Shown here one piece after another: positions 53,431 through 63,232 of a stretch of DNA of 64,000 nucleotides. The notes beneath the pieces were generated by a model. The model was not told where the DNA came from, searched no databases, and saw only the letters and a program-made list of their open reading frames with translations. The position numbers were made by a program, and so were the translations under genes. The first letter of the stretch is position 1, and each line of letters opens with the position of its first letter. The DNA is from Hydrogenophilales bacterium (GTDB lineage Bacteria > Pseudomonadota > Gammaproteobacteria > Burkholderiales > Eutrophovitaceae). Location of the stretch: assembly GCA_902627495.1 (NCBI GenBank), contig CACOJS010000004.1:81780-145779 (forward strand). Reading direction: 5' to 3'.

Positions 53431-53904
53431 TCATAACTGAGTTGGATTAGGGGCATCGCCATAAACCATCTTTGGATCAAATATTTTTTCTTCTTCTACA
53501 AATTTCAATAGTGGTTTACCCGAAGATTCTGAATTGACTGCTCTGTAAAAGCAAGAACGGTACCCTACATGACAACTAGCATCTCCCTCGACATTAACTC
53601 TGAGCCAAATTGCATCTTGGTCATCATCAATTCTTATCTCAACCACCTTTTGCTTAAGACCGCTAGTCTCTCCCTTGCGCCACAAACATTTTCGACTCCT
53701 ACTCCAGTAGTGTGCTTGATCAGTTTGAATGGTTCTCTTTAGTGCCTCTTGGTTCATGTACCCCAGCATTAATACCTCACCTGAATCAGCCGCTGTAGTC
53801 ACACATGGGAGTAACCCATCCGAGTCAAATTTAGGTGCCAGATCAGTTCCCTCTTCCACCTGCTCCACACTCTGGCGTTTGGCAAAAACCATTTCTTCGC
53901 TCAT
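53431..53904 (-). CDS. hisI: Phosphoribosyl-AMP cyclohydrolase
   Basis: About 157 residues of the HisI family: HYWSRSRKCLWRKGETSGLKQKV (zinc-binding and catalytic) and GDASCHVGYRSCFYR with the conserved Cys and His. It opens the purine ring of PR-AMP in histidine synthesis. It is a single-domain HisI without the HisE half, and no other his gene is in the window. The ATG at 53904 has AAGGA eight bases upstream; a TTG at 53910 is also in frame. Confidence 0.92.
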   Translation of the reverse strand: MSEEMVFAKRQSVEQVEEGTDLAPKFDSDGLLPCVTTAADSGEVLMLGYMNQEALKRTIQTDQAHYWSRSRKCLWRKGETSGLKQKVVEIRIDDDQDAIWLRVNVEGDASCHVGYRSCFYRAVNSESSGKPLLKFVEEEKIFDPKMVYGDAPNPTQL

Positions 53905-54025
53905 AACCAATGTCCTTCTGTTGTTTTGTAACGCCTATTATACGATCAAGAGACAAGAGCCACTAGGCCTAATGTTAACATCAATTTTATTGCCCCCCAC
54001 AACAGTAGTACCCAATAGCCAAAAA

Positions 54026-54101
54026 TGGCGTCCCCAAGGGGATTCGAACCCCTGTTACCGCCGTGAAAGGGCGATGTCCTAGGCCTCTAGACGATGGGGA
54101 C
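54026..54101 (-). tRNA. tRNA-Glu (TTC)
   Basis: A 76-nt cloverleaf with acceptor GTCCCCA/TGGGGAC, anticodon TTC in CCTTTCACG, T-arm GGTTCGAATCC and an encoded CCA. It lies 14 bp downstream of tRNA-Ala, and the pair shares one promoter. Confidence 0.95.
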
Positions 54102-54115
54102 CTATTTATAATTTT

Positions 54116-54191
<76 letters not shown>

Positions 54192-54205
54192 TGCAAGGAG
54201 GCAAG

Positions 54206-54234
54206 ATTATACGGTTGCCTTTAAGAACTGTAAA
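54206..54234 (-). promoter_or_regulatory. Sigma70 promoter of the Ala-Glu tRNA pair
   Basis: On the minus strand TTTACA (54234-54229) and a perfect TATAAT (54211-54206) are separated by exactly 17 bp. It sits 14 bp before tRNA-Ala and just inside the end of gltX. The tRNAs can therefore be expressed apart from gltX. Confidence 0.8.
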
Positions 54235-54240
54235 GGAATG

Positions 54241-55644
54241 CTATAAAACAAACTTTACCAACTCTGTGTCTATCCTAGCACAAACCTTAGTACGCCCTAA
54301 AAGTTCAAACGTCAAATTTATAGCCGGACTTTTTTCCATACCCATAACCATAACTCGTAACGGCATTGCCAACTGGGGAAATTTCTTGTTGTAATGCGAC
54401 AGAGACCGTTTGAGTGCCATACCAATTTGTTCTCTATCCCAGTCAATATGATCGAGTTGCTCACGAAAATGATTAATGCATGGGTAAACGTCGGCAGTAT
54501 AATATTTTTCAACCAACCCTGGATTGGGGGAGGTGTAGTTTAGAAATGAGAGAACCGAATCAGCAAGCTCAACCGTATTTTTAGCTCTATCTTTAACCAG
54601 GCCTATCACTGAACTCAACGCTAGGTTCCCCGTTCCTTCCTTCCCTACCGAATCACTTATTTTTTTTGATACTATCTTAGACAGATCATCGTTTGGGGTC
54701 TCTTTAATATATTCTTTGTTAAGCCAATCTAGTTTTTCAAAATCAAATTTTGCTGGTGCTTTGCTTACCTTATCAAGCGTAAACCAATTAATCATCTGAT
54801 CTATAGAAAACTTTTCTTTGTTGCCATGACCCCAGCCCAAACGAGCCAAATAATTCAGAATGGCCTCAGGTAAATAACCAGCGTCTTTGTATGCAAGAAT
54901 ACTATTAGCCCCATGTCTCTTGGATAGTCGCTCCCCATCGGCTCCCAGAATCATCGGCAAATGGGCATATTCAGGTAATGGCAAATTAAGTGCCTTTAAA
55001 ATATTTATTTGCCGAGGGGTATTATTTATGTGATCGTCACCCCTAATGACATGTGAAATTTCCATGTCTGAGTCATCCACCACAACACCAAAATTATAAG
55101 TAGGCGACCCATCAGACCTCAGTATAATCAGATCATCGAGTTCCCCGTTTGATATAGTTATCTTCCCTCTGACTAAATCGCCCCAAGAAACCATACCATT
55201 ATCAGGATTTCTAAACCTTAGAACAGGTTTAATATCTGTTTGAAGCGGAGGTTGCTTAGCATTTTCTGGTCTCCATCGACCGTCATATCGCGGTTTCAAT
55301 CCTCGCACTCTTTGAGATTCACGCATTTTAGAGAGTTCTTCAGGAGACGCATAACACCAATACGCCTTGTCTTCCCTAATCAACTGATCAGCTACTTCGC
55401 GATACCGCTCGAGTCGTTCGCTTTGCAAATACGGTTTTCCATAATGGTTTAAACCTAGCCATCTCATCGAGTTCAGAATTCCCTCTTTAGATTCTCGCGT
55501 AGACCGAGCAAAATCAGTGTCTTCTATCCGCAAAATAAACTGCCCTTTAAATTTTTGTGCAAAAGCCCATGCGAACAAGGCAGTGCGAGCACCTCCAACA
55601 TGCAAATCTCCGGTAGGACTTGGTGCAAATCTAGTCTTAATCAT
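54241..55644 (-). CDS. gltX: Glutamate--tRNA ligase
   Basis: A 467-residue class I synthetase: FAPSPTGDLHVGGARTALFAWAF with the HIGH-type motif HVGG, and SKRHG as the KMSKS-type motif. Length and the C-terminal anticodon-binding helical part match bacterial GltX. It charges the tRNA-Glu encoded just downstream on the same strand. Ten bases after the hydratase gene at 55655. Confidence 0.96.
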   Translation of the reverse strand: MIKTRFAPSPTGDLHVGGARTALFAWAFAQKFKGQFILRIEDTDFARSTRESKEGILNSMRWLGLNHYGKPYLQSERLERYREVADQLIREDKAYWCYASPEELSKMRESQRVRGLKPRYDGRWRPENAKQPPLQTDIKPVLRFRNPDNGMVSWGDLVRGKITISNGELDDLIILRSDGSPTYNFGVVVDDSDMEISHVIRGDDHINNTPRQINILKALNLPLPEYAHLPMILGADGERLSKRHGANSILAYKDAGYLPEAILNYLARLGWGHGNKEKFSIDQMINWFTLDKVSKAPAKFDFEKLDWLNKEYIKETPNDDLSKIVSKKISDSVGKEGTGNLALSSVIGLVKDRAKNTVELADSVLSFLNYTSPNPGLVEKYYTADVYPCINHFREQLDHIDWDREQIGMALKRSLSHYNKKFPQLAMPLRVMVMGMEKSPAINLTFELLGRTKVCARIDTELVKFVL

Positions 55645-55654
55645 CAGATATTTA

Positions 55655-56458
55655 TCACGAAAAAGTTAACTCAATACATCCTAACTCAGCAAAATCAATC
55701 TTAAAATGGTCTGCTGATGGTCCGTGGATAGCCATGTTAGCAATGTTTCCAGCTGATATTATGTCCCCCTTTTTTATATGCTTCCCATGCTTGACACAAT
55801 TGTTAGCAAGCCATAAGACTGAATTCAGAGGGTCGCCTAGTGCATTCGAGCCAATTCCATCGGAAATAAATTCACCGTTTGCTTCAACACGAACAGAAAT
55901 TTTTGATCTAACCACTTTTTCCCATTCTTTTATCTCGTTCCCCCTGATAAAGGCACCGTGCACACCGTTGTCGGCGATAGTCGGTAATATAGCCAAAGGC
56001 CAACCGCTCTCAAACCGACAATCCACAATTTCAACAGCAGGCATTATACAGTCGATAGCAGCAAGAATATCACTTTCTCTGAAAGGCCCATTTTCCGGAA
56101 TCAAATCCTCCCCAATTAAAAATGCAATCTCAGGTTCAATTATGGGTGCAAAGAAGTTTCTCCTACTAATTACCTGTGACCCCTTAAAACTAGTCTTCTT
56201 ATGCATTTGTCCAAAAAACGGTTCATCAGTTCCAGACATTTCCTGAGTCATTTTACTAGTACAGCCTACTTTCCACCCTACAGATTGACCAAAACCACCA
56301 GCTTTCATCATATCTAGGACTAAACTTTGAACAGCATAGGCGTCATCCTTGTTTTTCAACAGATCTTCCCAATCTGCATAGGAAATCAGCTGAACATTCA
56401 TATGACAACCAGAAATATACTGTGCCAGTTTTTTCAACGACGGATCATTTGCTTTCAT
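55655..56458 (-). CDS. 2-oxopent-4-enoate hydratase (MhpD-like)
   Basis: A 267-residue protein of the fumarylacetoacetate-hydrolase superfamily, hydratase branch: YAVQSLVLDMMKAGG, VGWKVGCTSKMTQEM, FAPIIEPEIAFLIGEDL (metal-binding Glu residues) and AIDCIMPAVEIVDCRF. It adds water to 2-hydroxypenta-2,4-dienoate from meta cleavage of aromatics or acts on a related 2-oxo acid. I take the ATG at 56458 (GGGGGTG upstream); a TTG at 56473 is also in frame. Confidence 0.85.
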   Translation of the reverse strand: MKANDPSLKKLAQYISGCHMNVQLISYADWEDLLKNKDDAYAVQSLVLDMMKAGGFGQSVGWKVGCTSKMTQEMSGTDEPFFGQMHKKTSFKGSQVISRRNFFAPIIEPEIAFLIGEDLIPENGPFRESDILAAIDCIMPAVEIVDCRFESGWPLAILPTIADNGVHGAFIRGNEIKEWEKVVRSKISVRVEANGEFISDGIGSNALGDPLNSVLWLANNCVKHGKHIKKGDIISAGNIANMAIHGPSADHFKIDFAELGCIELTFS

Positions 56459-56567
56459 AATCACCCCCAACAAAGCGATTGAACAAATTCAAAATGTATA
56501 ATAAATGATACCATTGGTTTTAGCGTGCTGGCTTACACTCAGAAAAAGTATTCATTGGGGAGGGTAA

Positions 56568-58097
56568 ATGTCGATAAAGTACTATGACTGGTTATCACAT
56601 CACTCTGAGAGACGACCTAACAAAATAGCGATTACTGACCTTGATAACGGTCGAAATATTGCGTATGGCGAACTAGAGAAAAGGGCTAAATCGTTAGCCT
56701 GTTGGTTAAATAATCAAAACATTCAAAAAGGTGATCGCATCGCTATTCTTATGCGAAATGCACCTGAATTTTTTGAAATACAATTTGCATGTCATAAGCT
56801 TGGAGCCATCTGCCTCCCCTTGAACTGGCGCTTAACCCCTGTAGAAATTTCCTATATCTTGGGTGACTCAAATCCCAGCGTATTAATATATGAAAATATT
56901 TTTCGGGAAACAATAGACAAAATATCCGATGAAAATTCGGCAAAAATTTCCCTCGAACTTGGACTAAATGAACCATCTAGTGAGTACGAAAAGGTAATAC
57001 TACAAGACTCAGATGATCTACCAGTTGTTAATAGCTCCCATGACGATGTATCAATGATTATGTATACATCCGGAACAACTGGTAACCCCAAGGGGGCTCT
57101 GATAACTCATGGAATGACTTTCTTTAATTGTGTAAATCTAGGGATCCCAGCTCTTATAAATGCCAATTCTGTCCAATTTGTAGCATTACCTTTGTTTCAC
57201 ACTGCGGGTCTGAATTGTTATGCAAACCCCATACTACATGCAGGAGGAAAGGTGATACTCTCTCGAGAATTTGACCCGGGGAAGACCCTGAAGATTATCG
57301 GAGATCCTTCTTACCAAGTTACTCACTTCATGGGGGTCCCTGCTGTTTTTCTTTTCATGATGCAACACCCTGACTTTGAGAGAACTGATTTAAGTCGGAT
57401 TCAGCAAGCTGGAATAGGGGGGGCACCGTGTGCTGAACCCATCTTACTTAAGTGGCTTGACCGGGGAGTACCCCTTGTTCAAGGATGGGGAATGACAGAA
57501 ACAAGCCCCGGAGGGACAGGGCTCGATATAGAGTTTGCCAAAGAAAAAATTGGATCTTGTGGTAAACCACTTCTGCACACAGAGATAAAAATCGTTGATG
57601 AAAAAGGCAAATCTCTGCCACATGGACAGGTTGGTGAATTGCTAATCAAAGGGCCCAATATCACCCCTGGTTACTGGAACAATCCGGAGGCAACTGCGTC
57701 ATCTTTCATCGATGGGTGGCTGAAGACCGGAGATGCAGCGAAAAAAGATAAAGATGGCTTTCTATACATTATTGACCGGTGGAAAGATATGTATATTTCA
57801 GGAGGTGAAAATGTCTATCCGGCAGAAGTTGAAAACATTATCTACCAACTTCCTGAGGTGGCCGAGGCCGCAGTAATAGGGGTGCCGGATATGACCTGGG
57901 GAGAGTCTGGCCTGGCCACGGTTGTCTTAAAGCCTGAACATACTCTTTCGGCTGATCAAATAATAGATCAATGCAAGAATAATCTGGCTAAATTCAAAGT
58001 GCCCAAACAAATTATATTTATGGACAGATTACCAAGGAATGCCACCGGAAAGGTTTTAAAAAGGCAAATTCGCAGCTCTCTACTGGATAGCAACTAA
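56568..58097 (+). CDS. AMP-forming acyl-CoA synthetase
   Basis: A 509-residue adenylate-forming enzyme: P-loop-like YTSGTTGNPKGALITHG, GWGMTETSPGG, the hinge GWLKTGDAAKKDKDGFLYIIDRWKDMYISGGENVYPAEVE, and the C-terminal catalytic Lys in RNATGKVLKRQI. It activates a carboxylic acid to its CoA ester; the acid is unknown. Divergent from the MhpD-like gene, and convergent with the SMP-30-like gene. Confidence 0.92.
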   Translation: MSIKYYDWLSHHSERRPNKIAITDLDNGRNIAYGELEKRAKSLACWLNNQNIQKGDRIAILMRNAPEFFEIQFACHKLGAICLPLNWRLTPVEISYILGDSNPSVLIYENIFRETIDKISDENSAKISLELGLNEPSSEYEKVILQDSDDLPVVNSSHDDVSMIMYTSGTTGNPKGALITHGMTFFNCVNLGIPALINANSVQFVALPLFHTAGLNCYANPILHAGGKVILSREFDPGKTLKIIGDPSYQVTHFMGVPAVFLFMMQHPDFERTDLSRIQQAGIGGAPCAEPILLKWLDRGVPLVQGWGMTETSPGGTGLDIEFAKEKIGSCGKPLLHTEIKIVDEKGKSLPHGQVGELLIKGPNITPGYWNNPEATASSFIDGWLKTGDAAKKDKDGFLYIIDRWKDMYISGGENVYPAEVENIIYQLPEVAEAAVIGVPDMTWGESGLATVVLKPEHTLSADQIIDQCKNNLAKFKVPKQIIFMDRLPRNATGKVLKRQIRSSLLDSN

Positions 58098-58102
58098 ATT
58101 TT

Positions 58103-59050
58103 TTATTTTTTTAAAAAGTTTAAACTCAAACCTTCTCTCTCCCACTCAGCTTTTAGCAACTGTCCTTTGTATGAAGCGGTAATAAATACTTCTTTTCGAC
58201 CTTCCGCCCCAAAACAAATGTTTGTAATGTATGGGTCATTTATTTTGTGAAATTCAATTAGTCCATTCAATGGGGATATCACAGAGATCCCCCCATTAAT
58301 TAATGTCCCTACACAAACATAACCATTTTTTTCAACGGCGAGCGAGTCAAACCGACTCAGACCACCTCCTTGATTTAACAATTTTCCACCATTAGGTGAG
58401 AAGGGAAAATCTATTTTTTTTACTACTCCATCACCAATGATTTCAAAACTATATAATTTTCCACCCTCAGTCTCCGCAACATACAAAAATTTCCCATCCG
58501 GCGACAGTCCTATCCCGTTAGGAGTCATAATGGGGTGAATTGCCTCAATTATTTTTGAGCCATCAGCTTTGGCCCAATAAATAGACCCCCTGTCCATAGT
58601 CCTTTCCCTAACTTTACCCAGGTCCGTGAACCAAAAATTACCCTCTCTGTCAAAAACGATATCATTGGGACCCTTGAGAGGTATCCCATTGCATTCGGTG
58701 TATAGCGTTTCAAAACTCCCAGTTTCTAAGTTTACTTTTTCGACTCTCCCGGTTTTATAATTGTTTGCCTGCAAAACTGGCCGCTGACACCTCCCATCGT
58801 CAGATACTTCCCATTCGAAACCACCATTGTTACAAACATAACAATAGCCGTCAGGTCCAATTGCCGCACCATTTGGACCACCCTCCAGCTGAGCAATAAT
58901 TTCTTTTTTTCCATCAATAGTAACTTTTGTAAGTGATCCACTTGCAATTTCAACCAATATAACAGACCCATCTCCCATTGAAATCGGTCCTTCAGGAAAT
59001 TGCAATTGGTCAGCAACCAATGTGGTTTTTAAGTTAGAAATTTTTGCCAT
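58103..59050 (-). CDS. SMP-30/gluconolactonase-like protein
   Basis: About 315 residues of a six-bladed propeller lactonase: FPEGPISMGDGSVILVEIASG, NGAAIGPDGYCYVCNNGG, KGPNDIVFDREGNFWFTD (metal-binding Asn/Asp), TPNGIGLSPDGKFLYVAET and the late SRFDSLAVEKNGYVCVGT. Cytoplasmic, with no signal peptide, unlike the exported propeller at 962. It opens sugar or aromatic-pathway lactones. The ATG at 59050 is used; an upstream TTG at 59074 lacks support. Neither has a good ribosome binding site. Confidence 0.87.
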   Translation of the reverse strand: MAKISNLKTTLVADQLQFPEGPISMGDGSVILVEIASGSLTKVTIDGKKEIIAQLEGGPNGAAIGPDGYCYVCNNGGFEWEVSDDGRCQRPVLQANNYKTGRVEKVNLETGSFETLYTECNGIPLKGPNDIVFDREGNFWFTDLGKVRERTMDRGSIYWAKADGSKIIEAIHPIMTPNGIGLSPDGKFLYVAETEGGKLYSFEIIGDGVVKKIDFPFSPNGGKLLNQGGGLSRFDSLAVEKNGYVCVGTLINGGISVISPLNGLIEFHKINDPYITNICFGAEGRKEVFITASYKGQLLKAEWEREGLSLNFLKK

Positions 59051-59173
59051 AACCAGAAAGGAGTATTTAAGCAATGGTCTATCATTGATACAAACCCAGA
59101 TTCTAAAATTGATGTTAGACGTTAAGGTCTTTCATACATAATACATCGTGCAGGTAAATTTTAACTAAATACT

Positions 59174-60595
59174 TTAAATCCCTAAAGACGCATAACTTTG
59201 GGCCACCCTTTGAATTGCCACCATCATTCCGGCCGTCCTTAGATCAGGAATATTGTTTTTATTATTCCAAACTTCACTGATCACCTCATAGGTGTTTCTC
59301 ATCGTATCTTCTAGACCAGACCTAACTAAATCCAACTCGGATGATCCTTTAACCACTTCTTGCCTAAATTGTTGGCTGAATTTTTTCTGAACTAGTTGCT
59401 CCACTCCATCAACCAGGGTATTAATCTGATTCTCTTGTGCTCTTCTCTGGAGCCTACCTAACCTTATGCGACTTAAATTTTTAATCCATTCAAAATAACT
59501 AACAGTGACCCCGCCTGCATTAGCATACAAGTCCGGAATAATTATTGTGCCTTTGGAATTTAGAATTTCGTCTGCCTCGGCAGAGATTGGTCCATTAGCG
59601 GCTTCAATGATAAGAGGAGTCTTAATTCGCGAAGCATTGGTCTCATCAATTACTAGCTCCATGGCTGCTGGTATTAGTATGTCAGCCTCTGCCTCCATCA
59701 TTTCGGACCCAGACTCTCTAAAACCTTCAAAACCTTTTATCGACCCCTTTTTTTGAATATGTGTTCCTAGTGCCTCAATATCAATCCCAGAACTATTGAC
59801 TATAGACCCATCTCTTTCTAACACATGAGTTATAAGTGCTTCATCTTCTTTGGCCAGACATCGAGCCGCATGATAACCAACATTCCCTAGCCCCTGCACA
59901 ATAACCGTTTTTCCCTTCAGACCAGGCGAGAGACCAGTTTTTTCCAAATCTCGTTGGTTGGAAAAGAATGCATTGAGGGCATATTTTACACCTCGACCTG
60001 TTGCCTCGGTTCGTCCGGAGATACCCCCTTTACTGACAGGCTTGCCAGTTACACACGCCCACGCATTTAAATCGGTGGGATTCAACCTTCGATATTCATC
60101 CGCCATCCAAGCCATCTCTCGCTCCCCTGTTCCCATATCCGGAGCCGGAACGTTTTGCGAAGGATGAATAAGATCTCTTTTGGCTAACTCCTGAGCAAAT
60201 CTCCGGGTAATTCGCTCCAATTCATCAGCAGACCAGTCCTTTGGATTTATTCGAAGTCCACCTTTTGATCCTCCAAATGGAACCTCAACAAGAGCACATT
60301 TATAGGTCATCAAAGCGGCAAGTGCCTCTACCTCTGCTGAATTAACACCCATGTCATAGCGAATTCCACCTTTCACAGGTTCAAAATGGTCTGAATGAAC
60401 CGACCGATAACCTGTAAAGGTGTAAACTCTATCACGAAGCCGTACGCCAAACCTGACAGTATATGTAGAATTAACTGTCATTATTTGATCTGCTAAATCC
60501 CGGGATATAATTTCTCCACTTTCAGTTTTATCCAACCACTCTATAGCTTTATTGAAGTTTCGTTCGATAGAATCGAGAAATTCTTTACCGGCCAT
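59174..60595 (-). CDS. gdhA: Glutamate dehydrogenase
   Basis: A 473-residue Glu/Leu/Phe/Val dehydrogenase: KGGIRYDMGVNSAEVEALAALMTYKCALVEVPFGGSKGGLRI with the catalytic Lys, PAPDMGTGEREMAWMADEY, GLGNVGYHAA (NAD-binding) and an ANAGGVTVSYFEW ending. It interconverts glutamate and 2-oxoglutarate plus ammonia. GAGGGGGGG lies seven bases before the ATG at 60595; a longer reading would run through that site. Glutamate is the best substrate guess; Leu or Phe remain possible. Confidence 0.88.
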   Translation of the reverse strand: MAGKEFLDSIERNFNKAIEWLDKTESGEIISRDLADQIMTVNSTYTVRFGVRLRDRVYTFTGYRSVHSDHFEPVKGGIRYDMGVNSAEVEALAALMTYKCALVEVPFGGSKGGLRINPKDWSADELERITRRFAQELAKRDLIHPSQNVPAPDMGTGEREMAWMADEYRRLNPTDLNAWACVTGKPVSKGGISGRTEATGRGVKYALNAFFSNQRDLEKTGLSPGLKGKTVIVQGLGNVGYHAARCLAKEDEALITHVLERDGSIVNSSGIDIEALGTHIQKKGSIKGFEGFRESGSEMMEAEADILIPAAMELVIDETNASRIKTPLIIEAANGPISAEADEILNSKGTIIIPDLYANAGGVTVSYFEWIKNLSRIRLGRLQRRAQENQINTLVDGVEQLVQKKFSQQFRQEVVKGSSELDLVRSGLEDTMRNTYEVISEVWNNKNNIPDLRTAGMMVAIQRVAQSYASLGI

Positions 60596-60741
60596 GATAG
60601 TCCCCCCCTCTATAAAAAGATAATCAAGATTAGCACGAGTAAACATACGTATAAAGGATATTGAATTTCGTGAGGTTTTTTCGCTATTAACCGCTAAACC
60701 CTGAGGCTGGTAAGTGTCAATTTAACTATCTTTTGCAAAGA

Positions 60742-61263
60742 TTACTGACGCGACTTTTTAGACCGTCTAAACTGCCAAGGACTAGTAGGATGCCTTTGGA
60801 CCCAAATACCGAGTTTTAAATCTCTTGCATTCAATTCCGCCGTCAAATATTGAGGACCTTTTTTTTGGGGAAGACTACTTAGATACCTTCGATAGGCCCA
60901 TGCATAGCCGCTTTTTATCATCAGTAAATTTATATCAACATTGTTTACTTTGATGATCCCCAATAGCCGACCGTATCTATCTCGACCCGTCGACCAAATA
61001 ACAAAATCTCCACCCTTTAAAAGATGCCTAAGATAATTTGCCGATTCTTCTCCGTATTTTTGGTTGAGTTCCGGTGCATCAATACCTGATAACCTAACTT
61101 TGAGCGTTTTGTCGTATAAATTAATTATCTTTATGGTGTCTCCGTCTATAACCTTGACACTCTGTTTAGATGAAACGGCTATTTCATTAGCTAATACTGG
61201 CAGGCAAAGGCTAATAAAACATAATAATATGGAAACCCATTTTCTAAATTTGGCAATCAGCAC
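60742..61263 (-). CDS. Exported thermonuclease (SNase)-like protein
   Basis: A 173-residue protein with a signal peptide (VSILLCFISLCLPVLA-NEI) and an SNase fold. VKVIDGDTIKI (metal-binding Asp), LSGIDAPELNQKYGEES (catalytic Arg and Glu region) and DRYGRLLGIIKVNNVDINLLMIKSGYAWAYRRY follow the family order. It cuts nucleic acids outside the cytoplasm. A GTG start at 61263, seven bases after dnaQ, keeps the signal peptide at the N-terminus; the longer frame simply reads into dnaQ. Confidence 0.82.
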   Translation of the reverse strand: MLIAKFRKWVSILLCFISLCLPVLANEIAVSSKQSVKVIDGDTIKIINLYDKTLKVRLSGIDAPELNQKYGEESANYLRHLLKGGDFVIWSTGRDRYGRLLGIIKVNNVDINLLMIKSGYAWAYRRYLSSLPQKKGPQYLTAELNARDLKLGIWVQRHPTSPWQFRRSKKSRQ

Positions 61264-61270
61264 TCTCTCG

Positions 61271-61984
61271 TCAGCCTTCCTCAGACGAGTCGCCGCACAT
61301 CCAAATACAGTCTCTACTATTTTCATTGGAAAGATTTTGGAGGTAAGTCTTATGAGCACTTAATTCTTCCTCAGAGACGCTTGCGACAATCAACTCCGGG
61401 ACATCATAACCCAAATCAACATCTTCTTGATATGATGGTTCGTCAATCTCAGCTATTAGTAAACTTTCTTGCCCTCTAGTCATAGACAAATAGCACTCAG
61501 CCAGAAGTCTAGAATCTAGCAAAGCCCCATGAAGACTACGCCTTGAATTATCTATTTTATGACGATCACACAATGCATCTAGGGAATTTCTTTTTCCCGG
61601 ATACATAGTTTTAGCCAAAACCAAAGAGTCCAATATTGATTCGACATGTAAGGTCAAACCTTCTCGCTTGCAAAGACTTAGTTCATTATTCAAAAAAGCC
61701 ACATCAAAAGGGGCATTGTGAATAATCAATTCGGAACCAGCTATAAAGCCTAAGAATTCATCAACTATTTCATTAAATTTCGGCTTATCAGACAGAAATA
61801 TTTCGGTCAGGCCATGGACTTTTTTTGCACCATCATCAATTTCTCTTTCAGGATTAATGTACCTTTGGAAATGCCCACCTGTGATTTTTCGGTTAATAAC
61901 CTCAACGCAGGCCACTTCAATAACCCTATGTCCGAGTTGTTGGTCAAGGCCCGTTGTTTCGGTATCAAGAACAATTTGTCTCAT
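61271..61984 (-). CDS. dnaQ: DNA polymerase III epsilon subunit (proofreading exonuclease)
   Basis: A 237-residue DEDD exonuclease: LDTETTG (Asp7, Glu9), HNAPFDVAFL, and the late HGALLDSRLLAECY with the general-base His and metal Asp. It proofreads for the replicative polymerase. AGGAAAT precedes the ATG. Order rnhA-dnaQ on the same strand is the gammaproteobacterial norm, although in E. coli they are divergent. Confidence 0.95.
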   Translation of the reverse strand: MRQIVLDTETTGLDQQLGHRVIEVACVEVINRKITGGHFQRYINPEREIDDGAKKVHGLTEIFLSDKPKFNEIVDEFLGFIAGSELIIHNAPFDVAFLNNELSLCKREGLTLHVESILDSLVLAKTMYPGKRNSLDALCDRHKIDNSRRSLHGALLDSRLLAECYLSMTRGQESLLIAEIDEPSYQEDVDLGYDVPELIVASVSEEELSAHKTYLQNLSNENSRDCIWMCGDSSEEG

Positions 61985-62023
61985 GATTATTTCCTGTTTT
62001 TTTTGCTTACTGGTTATCTGAAT

Positions 62024-62461
62024 TTAAAGACTTGGTATTCCTTTATTAGCAAGTTGATCAGCCCTATCATTCCCGGGATTACCAGAGTGACCTTTGACCC
62101 AAACCCAATCTATCTGAAACGAAGCCACCAGGTCATCAAGCTCCCTCCATAAATCAATATTTTTCACCGGTTTTTTTGTTGCTGTTTTCCATCCATTTTT
62201 TTTCCAAGACACTAACCAGCCTGATATGCCATCAAGAACATATTTTGAATCTGTATAAACCGTAAGCTCTTCACACCGATCAATAGCCGATAAGGCCTGA
62301 ATAACCGCTGTTAGCTCCATACGGTTATTAGTGGTCTCATCTTCTCCACCAAATAATTCCACATCTTTCCCTGCCCCTCTAATCAAAGCACCCCATCCCC
62401 CTGGCCCAGGATTGCCCTTACAGGCTCCATCAGTGTATACATCTAATTTTTTTTGGGCCAT
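62024..62461 (-). CDS. rnhA: Ribonuclease HI
   Basis: A 145-residue RNase HI: DVYTDGACKGNPGPGGWGALI (Asp10), NNRMELTAVIQAL (Glu48), YTDSKYVLDGISGW (Asp70) and the VKGHSGNPGNDRADQLA ending with the catalytic His and Asp. It removes RNA from RNA-DNA hybrids. Its ATG overlaps the stop of the upstream methyltransferase by one base. Confidence 0.97.
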   Translation of the reverse strand: MAQKKLDVYTDGACKGNPGPGGWGALIRGAGKDVELFGGEDETTNNRMELTAVIQALSAIDRCEELTVYTDSKYVLDGISGWLVSWKKNGWKTATKKPVKNIDLWRELDDLVASFQIDWVWVKGHSGNPGNDRADQLANKGIPSL

Positions 62462-63201
62462 TAGTATTTTGGTCCATCTAGACGTATTGACGGGGACACT
62501 AATACTGACGGCCGCTTGGCTTTATCCCTTTTTTTTGGCCATTCTCTTGGTATTAGAGTTACGCCTGCCACCCTTTTTATAGCGTGCAGAAAGTAAAGTC
62601 CGCCCATGAATGGCCACCACCTAGGGCCCGCTTTTTCCAAAAAGGCAAACCTTCGTCTCAGAGAAACTTTATTCACTGGTGGAATATAAAGCTCCATTTT
62701 ACCGACGACCACATGATAATCGAGCAATCTTAACCAATCTCTTAACTTAGCCAAGGCAATAAACTCCCCATTCCATGGGGGTGGTGTATCGCCAGTTCTT
62801 TTTTTTAATACATTTTGCAAGCCCCAAAGACTCCACTGGTTGAAGACCGACATTAATAAATGTCCCTCTGGACGTAGTACTCTAGTCGTCTCTTTGAGAA
62901 CTAATTTAGGATTACTTGAAAATTCAAGAACGTGAGGCATAACTACCAGATCTATAGTTTCATTTTGTATGGGTAGATAACCAAAATTACAACAAACATC
63001 AGTCCCTACCTCCGGTCCAATCACTGTATGGCTAGGAATTCTGTTTTTTCCCATGAAATCAAAATCACCCAAACCAAGCTGAACTGCATTATACCCAAAA
63101 ACATCGGCAACCTCTTTGTCAAAAAAACTCCTCTCCCTGATCAGAACCTCTGAACCGAGAGGACTCTTTAACCATTGGCCAAAATTTTTTACAAAGATCA
63201 C
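62461..63201 (-). CDS. SAM-dependent methyltransferase
   Basis: A 246-residue class I methyltransferase of the Methyltransf_11 type. It shows QLGLGDFDFMG as the SAM loop region, LVVMPHVLEFSSNPKLVLKETTRVLRPEGHLLMSVFNQWSLWG as motifs II/III. A gene of this family sits between gloB and rnhA in many gammaproteobacteria; its acceptor is unknown to me. The start is a GTG, 31 bp from the divergent gloB. Confidence 0.85.
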   Translation of the reverse strand: MIFVKNFGQWLKSPLGSEVLIRERSFFDKEVADVFGYNAVQLGLGDFDFMGKNRIPSHTVIGPEVGTDVCCNFGYLPIQNETIDLVVMPHVLEFSSNPKLVLKETTRVLRPEGHLLMSVFNQWSLWGLQNVLKKRTGDTPPPWNGEFIALAKLRDWLRLLDYHVVVGKMELYIPPVNKVSLRRRFAFLEKAGPRWWPFMGGLYFLHAIKRVAGVTLIPREWPKKRDKAKRPSVLVSPSIRLDGPKY

Positions 63202-63232
63202 GTCGACTCTCTAAAACTGTTAGAATAATTAG

